Shown: positions 1-5,905, counted from the first letter of the stretch. The stretch is DNA of 9,557 nucleotides from an uncultured Prevotella sp. (GCA_900768785.1 CAAGEG010000138.1:1-9557); one strand, 5' to 3'. The notes: generated from the letters alone by a model not told the origin. A program made the numbers and translations.

Positions 1-40
1 TAAGAATTTAAAGTTCAACGATAACGAAAACGATAACGAA

Positions 41-79
41 AACAAGTAGCCCGGAGGAGGGCTGTACCGATGTCAATGA
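41..79. repeat. 39-bp GC-rich cassette, copy 1 of 3
   Basis: The cassette begins AACAAGTAGCCC and ends ATGTCAATGA. It contains a small hairpin, AGCCC (48-52) and GGGCT (59-63), around a GGAGGA loop. It is nearly identical to copies at 162-200 and 226-264 and contrasts sharply with the AT-rich hexamers around it. Confidence 0.85.
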
Positions 80-161
80 CAACGATAATGTGTAACGATA
101 ACGATAACGAAAACGATAACCATAACAATAATGGATAACGATAACGGAAAACGATAACGAA

Positions 162-200
162 AACAAGTAGCCCGGAGGAGGGCTGTACCGATGTCAATGA
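162..200. repeat. 39-bp GC-rich cassette, copy 2 of 3
   Basis: It is identical to copy 1 over the 39 bases and starts 121 bp after it. The AGCCC/GGGCT hairpin with its GGAGGA loop is kept. Confidence 0.85.
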
Positions 201-225
201 TAACGATAACGAAAACGATAACGAA

Positions 226-264
226 AACAAGCAGCCCGGAGGAGGGCTGTACCGATGTCAATGA
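226..264. repeat. 39-bp GC-rich cassette, copy 3 of 3
   Basis: It starts 64 bp after copy 2. One T-to-C change (AAGCAG instead of AAGTAG) extends the hairpin to CAGCCC (232-237) with GGGCTG (244-249), so this copy folds slightly better than the other two. Confidence 0.85.
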
Positions 265-370
265 TAACGATAATGTGTAACGATAACGATAACGATAACC
301 ATAACAATAATGGATAACCATAACGGGAAACGATAACGATAACCATAATGTGTAACGATAACAAGCATGG

Positions 371-563
371 GACACTCGTTTTCGTTTTAGTTTTCGTTTT
401 AGTTTAGACTTTCGTTTTAGTTTTCGTTTTAGTTTAGACACTCGTTTTCGTTTTAGTTTTCGTTTTAGTTTAGACTTTCGTCTTCGTTCACGTTTTCGTT
501 TTCGTCTTCGTTTTTGTATAGACCTTCGTCTTCGTTTTCGTTTTACGTTTTAGTTTTAGTTTA
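371..563. repeat. TTTTCG/TTTTAG hexamer repeat array upstream of the four-helix gene
   Basis: The array is built from TTTTCG and TTTTAG hexamers with GTTTAGAC spacers. A 66-bp unit starting GACACTCGTTTTCG at 371 repeats at 437 for about 44 bp and then degenerates. Its sense is opposite to that of the array at 1-365: the 19-mer at 378-396 is complementary to 210-228 at 17 of 19 positions, so the two arrays could pair as a long imperfect hairpin. It runs to within a few bases of the start codon at 569. Confidence 0.9.
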
Positions 564-568
564 CAATC

Positions 569-940
569 ATGGAAAATAAGCAGATGCGAAATTTCCGCAA
601 TTATAAAGTATGGCAAGATGCGGTGGGCTATGCAACATATGTATATCAGATAACATCAAAAATGCCATATTTTGAGAAGAAAGGTCTTTGTGACCAACTT
701 CAACGAGCTGTTGTAAGTATAAGCAGCAATATAGCGGAAGGCTCAGCAAAACCTTCGGATGCTGAATTCGTAAAATATCTTTATATATCATTAGGTTCAT
801 CTTATGAAGTTGAAACACAGTTATTAATAGCTAAGAATATCGGATATATACAAGAAAGTCAGTACTCAGATCTACTATCTCGTATTATAGAAATTGAGAA
901 GCAATTATCAGGTCTGATACGCACTATCTGTAAAGGATAA
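569..940 (+). CDS. four-helix-bundle protein (S23 / 23S rRNA intervening-sequence type)
   Basis: This 123-residue protein matches the four-helix-bundle family first known from open reading frames within 23S rRNA intervening sequences (TIGR02436-like) and related in fold to the Avd accessory protein of diversity-generating retroelements. The visible family pattern is an N-terminal NFRNYKVWQDA near residues 8-18, then LCDQLQRAVVSISSNIAEGSA near 40-60, and YLYISLGSSYEVETQL near 71-86. The length is usual for the family and the sequence appears intact. ATG at 569 is taken as the start, but the in-frame ATG at 584 (MRNFRNYK) is equally plausible because many relatives begin there. There is no clear Shine-Dalgarno site. 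The gene sits between two TTTTCG arrays of the same sense, suggesting it belongs to the repeat element rather than to the polysaccharide operon. The family's biochemical role is unsettled; nucleic-acid binding is an inference. Confidence 0.88.
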   Translation: MENKQMRNFRNYKVWQDAVGYATYVYQITSKMPYFEKKGLCDQLQRAVVSISSNIAEGSAKPSDAEFVKYLYISLGSSYEVETQLLIAKNIGYIQESQYSDLLSRIIEIEKQLSGLIRTICKG

Positions 941-947
941 TAACATA

Positions 948-1042
948 GCTTTCATTTTCATTTTCGTTTTACGTTTTCGTTTTAGTTTTCGTTCAGACTT
1001 TCGTTTTCGTTTTCGTTTTACGTTTTCGTTTAGACTTTCTTT
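948..1042. repeat. TTTTCG hexamer repeat array downstream of the four-helix gene
   Basis: TTTTCG/TTTTAC/TTTTAG hexamers and CAGACTTTCG or TAGACTTTC spacers recur here in the same sense as at 371-563. The four-helix gene is therefore bracketed by direct repeats of one family. The array ends at about 1042, before the hairpins at 1065. Confidence 0.88.
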
Positions 1043-1064
1043 TTCCACGAAATTACAAAAACAT

Positions 1065-1104
1065 CACTTTTCGGCAATGAAAAGTGCACCCACAATGTGG
1101 GTGC
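1065..1104. terminator. two adjacent hairpins, possible terminator
   Basis: The first hairpin pairs CACTTTTC (1065-1072) with GAAAAGTG (1079-1086) around a 6-base loop. The second pairs GCACCCAC (1086-1093) with GTGGGTGC (1097-1104) around AAT. Both stems are perfect 8-mers. Read on the minus strand, the first stem is followed by ATGTTTTTG, a weak T-run, so a minus-strand terminator is possible. Read on the + strand there is no T-run. Function is inferred; the structures are seen directly. Confidence 0.5.
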
Positions 1105-1153
1105 AAAATACAGATAATTTAACACAACTAAATAAATATTTACACTAAAAACA

Positions 1154-1282
1154 ATGAAAAAGTTCATTTCAACACCGGTTCTACTATCATTTGTCAAGAC
1201 AATGATAGCAGGCAGCAGACGCCACAACACGCGTGCAATGCGTGAGGCGCACATCGGTCAACGTACCCAAAGCCGTGTCTAA
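1154..1282 (+). CDS. short hypothetical ORF (42 aa), unrecognised
   Basis: This ATG-initiated frame of 42 codons starts MKKFISTPVLL and continues with a strongly basic segment rich in R, H and Q near residues 22-41. An in-frame TAA at 1133 precedes it, so ATG 1154 is the first possible start of the frame. It ends at TAA 1280-1282, and the same frame then stays open through 1507. It may therefore be the N-terminal part of one longer gene broken by a nonsense codon, or a separate small gene. The region is visibly richer in GC than the repeats upstream and the acyltransferases downstream. An imperfect 11-bp hairpin lies inside it at 1184-1208. I do not recognise a family. Confidence 0.35.
   Translation: MKKFISTPVLLSFVKTMIAGSRRHNTRAMREAHIGQRTQSRV
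1184..1208. repeat. inverted repeat inside the small ORF
   Basis: CTATCATT (1184-1191) pairs with AATGATAG (1201-1208), and GTC (1193-1195) pairs with GAC (1198-1200), leaving T1192 as a one-base bulge and AA as the centre. It resembles an operator or protein-binding palindrome as much as an RNA hairpin. No function is claimed. Confidence 0.5.
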
Positions 1283-1318
1283 GACGGTAAGTTTTTAACC
1301 CTATGTCAATATTATGCG

Positions 1319-1507
1319 TTGATGCGATATTTCGTCGGCTGTGAGAAGAGTCGTTGGCGCAAGCTGCTGCTTATAGCCCGCTTTCTTGACGCTTTGGAGC
1401 ACGACTTCCGCGACGTCTATCCCGACAGTCCCTCACCCCTACCCGACGGTTACGAGACAACCCTCCGCACCCTCGCCAAAGACATAAACATCAATATAGA
1501 AGAATAA
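1319..1507 (+). CDS. short hypothetical ORF (about 61 aa), possibly the 3' part of a broken gene
   Basis: The frame ends at TAA 1505-1507, just ahead of the first acyltransferase. The likely start is ATG 1322 (the TTG at 1319 is in frame but less convincing). The predicted protein has a basic RWRKLLLIARFL segment near residues 11-22, then an acidic EHDFRDVYPDSP segment and a threonine/leucine-rich end. Codons are GC-rich (GAC, CGC, CTC, CCC), unlike the AT-rich polysaccharide genes that follow at 1522. It shares its frame with the 42-codon ORF at 1154, separated by the TAA at 1280, and the intervening codons are open. It may be a remnant of an older gene at the edge of the locus. I do not recognise a family; UpxZ-type regulators were considered, but I see no convincing similarity. 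Confidence 0.4.
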   Translation: MMRYFVGCEKSRWRKLLLIARFLDALEHDFRDVYPDSPSPLPDGYETTLRTLAKDININIEE

Positions 1508-1521
1508 AAAATAAGGGAAAT

Positions 1522-2520
1522 ATGAAAAATACTTCAAGAAATATCTATATGGATATTCTAAAAGGTTATGCCATTATAATTGTAGTATTAGGGCATTGTA
1601 TTCAAGCAGTTTATTCTGATTGGAGCAGATTGGATGCAGAAAAGATGATAATAATGTTTCATATGCCACTGTTTATGGCTATTTCCGGATATTTTGCAGC
1701 ATCTTCATTGAAAAAATATACCATTACAGAATTAATCAAGAAAAGATTTATACAACTAATGTTGCCGAGTCTCTCAATGGGATTATTGAATGTCATGATA
1801 ATTGGGGGGGGTAAAATAATTAAGGGTAAAATATTGGAACTTGATTATTTTTGCGAACTACTGTTTACCGGATTATGGTTTTTGACAACTTTGTTTGTGC
1901 TGTATTTTATAGCTGCAGTCTTGCAAAGATACATCAAAAGCAAGTATCGTATCATTGCATGGTTGATGATTTACATCGTATTGTATTTTCTGCCAGACAT
2001 TTGGGTCTTTAACAATCTGGAATTTCTATGTCCTTTCTTCGTTATTGGGATGATGACATCAAGCTTGAAATGGGAAAAAACAAATATATGGATGTTTTTG
2101 GGAGCACTTATAGTTTTTATATGCTGTTTCCAATATTATGATTTCTCATGTTCGTTGTACGCTATGGGTGATGACTGCTTGAATACTGATTATTTAAATA
2201 AAACAATATTGAGATTGATATCAGGAATGTCAGGTTGCATTATTTCGTTATATCTCATAAAAATTGTCAGTTCTATAAAAGTGCCGAAATTGATTTCTTG
2301 TATTGCTACATTAGGCACATTGACATTACCAATTTATGTACTACATCAGAAATTCCTGACACCTTTTCGCTTTATTAGTTTAGGACAATGCAATATATCA
2401 ATTCTTATATTGATAACAATTGCTGATGTATTGATTTCTATATGGTTATATAAGCTATTACGGAAAAACAAATATGTGGCATTGTTGATATTTGGAGAAA
2501 AGAGTAAAATAAATAATTGA
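1522..2520 (+). CDS. membrane acyltransferase (acyltransferase family 3), contains G8 tract
   Basis: This 332-residue integral membrane protein belongs to the acyltransferase-3 family (OafA/WecH/NodX-like), which moves acetyl or similar groups onto sugars of surface glycans. Seen directly: the N-terminal family signature YMDILKGYAIIIVVLGHC (residues 9-26) with the conserved His25, a second signature FHMPLFMAISGYF (46-58), GLWFLTTLFVLYF near 117-129, and about ten hydrophobic segments. The length is normal and the C terminus looks complete. A run of eight G at 1804-1811 encodes Gly95-97 in a predicted loop. The gene is in frame at 8 G, but 7 or 9 G would meet a stop within a few codons. It starts 14 bp after the small ORF and is 25 bp ahead of the second acyltransferase, so they are probably co-transcribed. 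Exact substrate and acyl group are unknown. Confidence 0.9.
   Translation: MKNTSRNIYMDILKGYAIIIVVLGHCIQAVYSDWSRLDAEKMIIMFHMPLFMAISGYFAASSLKKYTITELIKKRFIQLMLPSLSMGLLNVMIIGGGKIIKGKILELDYFCELLFTGLWFLTTLFVLYFIAAVLQRYIKSKYRIIAWLMIYIVLYFLPDIWVFNNLEFLCPFFVIGMMTSSLKWEKTNIWMFLGALIVFICCFQYYDFSCSLYAMGDDCLNTDYLNKTILRLISGMSGCIISLYLIKIVSSIKVPKLISCIATLGTLTLPIYVLHQKFLTPFRFISLGQCNISILILITIADVLISIWLYKLLRKNKYVALLIFGEKSKINN
1804..1811 (+). repeat. G8 homopolymer in acyltransferase 1 (frame ON)
   Basis: Eight consecutive G lie inside the coding sequence at codons 95-97, in very AT-rich surroundings. The bases after it, TAAAATAA, place a stop in both alternative frames: 9 G gives GGG GGG GGG TAA, and 7 G gives GGG GGG GTA AAA TAA. 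It is a candidate slipped-strand mispairing tract with clean on/off behaviour. The 18-mer at 1801-1818 is identical to 7999-8016 in a different gene. Confidence 0.75.
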
Positions 2521-2545
2521 GTATTTATACAGACAATTTTATGCT

Positions 2546-3484
2546 ATGAACAGAATATATTTTATGGATTTCATGAAGGTGTTCGGAGTTTTCCTCGTTA
2601 TTGTAGGACATCTTCCTTTGGTTAATGATGATGTAATGAAATTTGTTTTCTCGTTTCACATGCCTTTGTTTTTTATTTGCAGTGGTTACTTGTTCAGAGA
2701 GAAAGACATGAACAGAAGCTTTATCATGAAGAATGTAAAACAATTGTTACTTGTAATGATACCGTTTTTCTTGATAGTCGTTATTTTTAATCTATTTCAA
2801 AACGGATTATTCTACCGTGATAAATTCACTGTTGAAGCGATAATAATTTCTCCTCTTAAATATTTATTGACAGGTAATAGCCGTATTGGCTGGATGTGGT
2901 TCTTATGGGCATTGTTCTGGATGAGATTATCATATAACCTACTATGCAACATGACAAAAAATAAATACAAACATTACTATATATTTCTTTTATCATTGGT
3001 TTGTGGATATTGTCTTTATTATTCAAATGTCCGTTTAAATTACTACCAATTTTCGGCTTTTATATTCTGTATGCCCTTTTTCTGTTTTGGGCAGATATTA
3101 AGCAAGCTCCGCTTTCATGAACATGTCAAAGGTAAAAAAAGTATTGGTTTAATATTCGTTCTTTGTGCAATGTATGTCATACTGTTTTCCTGTTGTGGGA
3201 AAATAAATATGAATGCACTGAACGTTGGTAATGATTATACAACTTATTTATTAGTGGGTTTTGTCGCAAACGTATTATTTATGACTATCTTCGATAATAT
3301 TTCAGTTAGAGAAAAGCTGTTGAATGTAATTGTTGTTATAAGCAATGGGACATTGGTGTATTTATGTTTTCACGGAATGTTGATTCAAATGTTCAAAATC
3401 GCCTACAAAAAGGTGATGCATATCAATTTACCCCCCCGTATATGGATACGATTTCCGGGATTATTATCACATTCTGCATTGTGA
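2546..3484 (+). CDS. membrane acyltransferase (acyltransferase family 3), C terminus frameshifted at a C7 tract
   Basis: The protein as read has 312 residues and is a second acyltransferase-3 membrane enzyme, predicted to acylate a glycan at the inner membrane. Signatures are FMDFMKVFGVFLVIVGHLP (residues 6-24, His22), FSFHMPLFFICSGYLF (from about 35), RIGWMWFLWALFW near 113-125 and a late CFHGM motif with His276. At C7 (3431-3437, from codon 296) the frame runs into an unrelated tail, PRIWIRFPGLLSHSAL. The family-like ending, a final hydrophobic helix followed by SVRFLAGKN, is in another frame and ends at 3561. With 8 C the two parts join into a 338-residue protein of normal family length. 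This gene therefore appears to be in an altered or OFF state. Whether loss of the last helix abolishes activity is inferred. The DUF4422 gene begins 18 bp after 3561. Confidence 0.87.
   Translation: MNRIYFMDFMKVFGVFLVIVGHLPLVNDDVMKFVFSFHMPLFFICSGYLFREKDMNRSFIMKNVKQLLLVMIPFFLIVVIFNLFQNGLFYRDKFTVEAIIISPLKYLLTGNSRIGWMWFLWALFWMRLSYNLLCNMTKNKYKHYYIFLLSLVCGYCLYYSNVRLNYYQFSAFIFCMPFFCFGQILSKLRFHEHVKGKKSIGLIFVLCAMYVILFSCCGKINMNALNVGNDYTTYLLVGFVANVLFMTIFDNISVREKLLNVIVVISNGTLVYLCFHGMLIQMFKIAYKKVMHINLPPRIWIRFPGLLSHSAL
3431..3437 (+). repeat. C7 homopolymer in acyltransferase 2 (frame shifted)
   Basis: Seven consecutive C (G7 on the other strand) follow codon TTA of residue 295. The number of C must be 2 modulo 3 (5 or 8) to join the N-terminal frame to the hydrophobic C-terminal frame ending at 3561. 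The present 7 gives a foreign 17-residue tail. On the minus strand the tract reads GGGGGGGTAAATT, resembling the G8-TAAAATA context of the other tracts. Confidence 0.72.
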
Positions 3485-3561
3485 TTATTCTATATTATCC
3501 TGCAAAACTAATTCTTAATAGTAAATACAGAAGTGTGAGATTTTTAGCAGGGAAAAATTAA
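3438..3561 (+). pseudogene. out-of-frame C-terminal segment of acyltransferase 2
   Basis: Reading from just after the C tract in the frame of TAT ATG GAT (3439 onward) gives YMDTISGIIITFC, then IVIILYYPAKLILNSKY and SVRFLAGKN, ending at TAA 3559-3561. A hydrophobic helix, then a basic segment with a closing GK, is the usual ending of the acyltransferase-3 family. It continues acyltransferase 2 once the tract holds 8 C. It has no sensible start of its own, so it is not a separate gene. Confidence 0.78.
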
Positions 3562-3579
3562 TGATAAAAATAAGAAACT

Positions 3580-3912
3580 ATGGAAAAACTTAAAATTTTT
3601 GTATGCGCTCATAAGGCGGATTCACAGATCAGAAATTATGGTTCATATATTCCTGTACATGGAGGTAAGGCTCTTCATCCTGAAATGGATTTAGGATTTG
3701 AAGGTGACAATACAGGTGATAACATCAGTGAGAAGAATCGGATGTATAGTGAATGGTCTGTAATTTATTGGATTTGGAAGAACTGTAAGGATGCAGAATA
3801 TATTGGTCTTAACCATTATCGACGTTACTTCAAATTAGACATCACAAGTGAAAACGTAGATACTATTCTGGGGGGGAGAAAATCATCTTATAGCAGTAAA
3901 AATGCGCAATAA
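3580..3912 (+). CDS. DUF4422 glycosyltransferase-like protein, N-terminal part (truncated at G7)
   Basis: As read the product is only 110 residues and contains the N-terminal half of DUF4422, a family of capsule and lipopolysaccharide loci predicted to be glycosyltransferases. Seen directly: KIFVCAHKAD at residues 4-13, DNTGDNISEKNRMYSEWSV near 46-64, and YWIWKN...YIGLNHYRRYF near 66-88, the most conserved blocks of the family. At G7 (3870-3876) the frame runs for eleven more sense codons, RKSSYSSKNAQ, and stops. The C-terminal half lies in another frame, which is open from 3860 to 4429. Six or nine G would join the halves into a protein of 282 or 283 residues, close to the usual family size. 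The present state is therefore OFF. It is translated in line with acyltransferase 2. Confidence 0.85.
   Translation: MEKLKIFVCAHKADSQIRNYGSYIPVHGGKALHPEMDLGFEGDNTGDNISEKNRMYSEWSVIYWIWKNCKDAEYIGLNHYRRYFKLDITSENVDTILGGRKSSYSSKNAQ
3870..3876 (+). repeat. G7 homopolymer in DUF4422 gene (frame OFF)
   Basis: Seven consecutive G lie precisely inside the 50-base window (3860-3909) where the N-terminal and C-terminal frames overlap. The full protein requires 6 or 9 G. With 7 G the frame stops at TAA 3910-3912, and with 8 G it would stop at a TAG about six codons after the tract. The downstream context is AGAAAATCA. Confidence 0.75.
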
Positions 3913-4429
3913 ATCCAAGTGTTCTCGATTGAATGATCTTGCATTGATGACAAGTCAAGAGGATGCCTATTTATTTGTAGATTCAATATTGTCTATACAT
4001 CCCGACTGTAAACAAGCAATGTTAAAATACTTATATAATTCTACAGATAGTTTCCCATTTTCAATGTTTATTATGAAAAGGGAACTGTTTGAAGAATATT
4101 GCGAATTCATATTCCCTGCACTATTTGATTTGGAAAAAAGAATTAAAACACATGGATATTCTCGCCAGCAAAGAACACTCGGATATTTTGGCGAATTTTC
4201 ATTAGGTTTATTTATATTCTATAAAAATCTTAAAGTTAAAAATGGAGAGCTAATCGGTACAGGTGCTTTTATAGGAGGCTATAAACGGAAAGTGTTAAAA
4301 TACTTTCGTAATTTACTCTTATACAGAATCCCTGAAATGTTTGTGCCAGTACCGAATGATATAAATTTACCGGACGTTATAAAAACGGGATTGAACAATG
4401 ATGGAATAAGGCTGAAATACTTGACTTGA
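3902..4429 (+). pseudogene. DUF4422 C-terminal part, out of frame
   Basis: This frame encodes the C-terminal half of DUF4422. The pattern FPFSMFIMKRELFEEYCEFIFPALFDLEKRI, here given only as a location near residues 56-86, corresponds to the family's NMFIM-K-FD-YC-W-F-L-LE region, and GYSRQQRTLGYFGEFSLGLF follows near 90-109. The frame is open back to 3860 with no in-frame ATG before 3902, so the first possible independent start is inside the conserved domain. That argues for a frameshifted fragment rather than a separate gene. It is rejoined to the N-terminal part by losing one G or gaining two in the tract at 3870-3876. The stop is at 4427-4429. Confidence 0.8.
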
Positions 4430-4693
4430 TATTAAATAAATCTATTATTGTTCACACAATTATATTTAAATATTGATTAAGTTCAGATAATAATCACAAT
4501 ATGCAGACAATTATAGTAGAATAACAGATTAATTAAAATTATCAGGTGAAGTAATTACAATTTTGGGAATTTGATTCTTTTATAGCATGATAAGATACGG
4601 TATTGGAGATTATTAAATTCCTTTTTAAAACAAGTTCGTTAATTTAAATATGTTGTGTCTAACGGACACAGTGTTTCATATAATTATTCAAAA
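4430..4693. other. AT-rich intergenic gap between DUF4422 and GT4 genes
   Basis: No gene is seen in these roughly 260 bases. The sequence is extremely AT-rich and contains many short stop-dense stretches. I find no convincing match to the Bacteroides promoter pattern (TTTG about 20 bases upstream of TAnnTTTG) and no hairpin with a T-run. It is the longest gap inside the polysaccharide cluster, so an internal promoter is possible but not shown. Confidence 0.5.
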
Positions 4694-5905
4694 ATGGGAA
4701 ATAATAAGAAAGACATCAAAGTAATACTGTCTACATTCGGTCCTCTACATCTTATAAAGAGTGCTGAATATCTGTCAAAACATGTTGACATAGAAGTGGT
4801 ACAAGGGTGGATACCATGTTGGTGGAACCGCTGGCTTATCGGTATAGCAAGTAAAATTGTTGGTCGTGATTTGTCTAAAAGTTTTACAAAAAGAACACCT
4901 CAAGTTTTAGATGACAGGAATCACTCTGTCGGTATTGCTGAATTTTTGCTATGGGGTGGAAAAAAAATAAATATTAAAAATATAGAAAAAAAAGCTTCAA
5001 TTTTCTTCGGTTTCCTGTCAAAATCATACATCAATAAGCAGAATGTTTTTCATGTGCGTAGCGGGTCTGGACAAGGTGGCGCGATTGATAAAGCGAAATC
5101 AAAAGGCATGAAAGTAATTGTTGATCATAGTATAGCACATCCTGCATTTATGGATCAGCATCTTAAAAAAGAATACGAAAGGAATGGTGTTCCTTTTGAC
5201 ATGGGTACTACATCTTTGTTTTGGCAGCTTGGAATGAAAGATTGTAATGAGGCTGATTTACTTGTAGTAAACTCATATTTTGTAAAAGATACATTTATTG
5301 AAGCCGGATATAATGCAGATAAAATTAAAGTGGTGTATCTCGGTGTTCGCGATGACTTCCAATCGTTAAAAAAATCTTATGATATTAATGGGAAATTAAA
5401 GATTTTGTTTACAGGCAGTTTCGGTTTTAGAAAAGGAGGCGAATACCTTTTGAGAGCAATGGAAGACTTGGACAACATTGGATTTGATTATGAATTGAAT
5501 GTCGTTGGCGGATATAGTCCGGATGATGTATTAATTAAAAACATTCATCCAAAAAATGTGAAATTCATCGGTCATCTTCCTCAAGACGATCTTAAAACAT
5601 ATCTTGCAGAATCAGACTGTTACCTGTTCCCGTCATTATGCGAGGGTTGTGCCCAAAGCGGTATGGAAGCACTTACTGCAGGATTGCCGGTTATTGCAAC
5701 TTACGAGAGCGGTTTGCCTATAACAGACGCAGAAACAGGATTATTAATCAAGTCGGCAGATGTTGATGCAATAACGGATGCAATAAAGAGAATTGCTTCA
5801 GACAAGGCTCTTCGAAGCAAAATTGGTACTAATGCCGCTAAAATGATGCAAGAAAAATACACATGGGATAACTATGCTTTGGAAATGTGTAAGCTGTATT
5901 TCTGA
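4694..5905 (+). CDS. GT4-family glycosyltransferase
   Basis: This is a GT-B fold, family-4-type retaining glycosyltransferase, predicted to add one sugar to the lipid-linked repeat unit on the cytoplasmic side of the inner membrane. From ATG 4694 it has 403 residues. Seen directly: an N-terminal Rossmann-like start DIKVILSTFGPLHLI (residues 7-21), the C-domain opening KILFTGSFGFRKGGEYLL with Arg246 and Lys247 as the likely donor-phosphate contacts, SDCYLFPSLCEG, and the E-x7-E motif (Glu317 and Glu325 in EGCAQSGMEA), followed by GLPVIATYESG. A GTG at 4655 would add 13 residues, but the ATG puts the start right before the first beta strand, which is usual. It contains two A8 runs (4960-4967 and 4986-4993), both in frame. 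The donor and acceptor sugars are unknown. Confidence 0.92.
   Translation: MGNNKKDIKVILSTFGPLHLIKSAEYLSKHVDIEVVQGWIPCWWNRWLIGIASKIVGRDLSKSFTKRTPQVLDDRNHSVGIAEFLLWGGKKINIKNIEKKASIFFGFLSKSYINKQNVFHVRSGSGQGGAIDKAKSKGMKVIVDHSIAHPAFMDQHLKKEYERNGVPFDMGTTSLFWQLGMKDCNEADLLVVNSYFVKDTFIEAGYNADKIKVVYLGVRDDFQSLKKSYDINGKLKILFTGSFGFRKGGEYLLRAMEDLDNIGFDYELNVVGGYSPDDVLIKNIHPKNVKFIGHLPQDDLKTYLAESDCYLFPSLCEGCAQSGMEALTAGLPVIATYESGLPITDAETGLLIKSADVDAITDAIKRIASDKALRSKIGTNAAKMMQEKYTWDNYALEMCKLYF

Larger units (their letters stand above)
1..365. repeat. CGATAA/CGAAAA hexamer repeat array with embedded GC-rich cassettes
   Basis: This stretch holds no convincing gene. It is built of degenerate hexamers (CGATAA, CGAAAA, CCATAA), interrupted three times by a 39-bp GC-rich cassette. 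Longer blocks also recur: one centred on GATAATGTGTAACGATAAC near 84, 269 and 345, and one beginning CATAACAATAATGGATAAC near 121 and 300. The long minus-strand reading frames across it exist only because a 6-base period lacks stops in some frames, and their translations are simple FRYRYR/LSLSL-type repeats. The array is cut by the window start. Confidence 0.9.

Noticed and set aside
1..365. Possible CRISPR array
   Set aside because: The recurring cassettes have unequal spacing (121 and 64 bp), the intervening sequence is itself repeat rather than unique spacers, and there are no cas genes.
15..441. Long minus-strand reading frames translating to FRYRYR/LSLSL repeats
   Set aside because: They arise from 6-base periodicity that avoids stops. 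The protein is simple repeat with no domain, and the DNA is plainly a tandem repeat.
569..1042. Diversity-generating retroelement, because the four-helix protein is Avd-like
   Set aside because: No reverse transcriptase, no template/variable repeat pair with adenine-specific differences and no target gene are seen in the window.
1030..1254. Minus-strand 74-codon frame over the hairpins and small ORF
   Set aside because: It has no recognisable domain, starts in the GC-rich stretch by chance, and runs through the hairpins.
1620..1814. A separate 64-codon ORF inside acyltransferase 1
   Set aside because: It is a +2 frame shadow with no domain, ending right after the G tract, and is fully inside a well-supported gene.
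3431..3876. The two frameshifts as simple sequencing or assembly errors
   Set aside because: Not fully excluded: homopolymers are error-prone. But four G/C runs of 7-8 confined to four glycan genes are unusual regardless of exact length, so the tracts themselves are kept as a finding.
4650..4724. Short ATG-initiated frame (MLCLTDTV...) overlapping the GT4 start
   Set aside because: It has only 24 codons and no recognisable feature, and it overlaps the start of a convincing gene in another frame.
4960..4993. Two A8 runs in the GT4 gene as further phase-variable tracts
   Set aside because: Both are in frame as AAA-rich lysine codons, and A runs of this length are unremarkable in such AT-rich DNA. 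The GT4 reading frame is intact.
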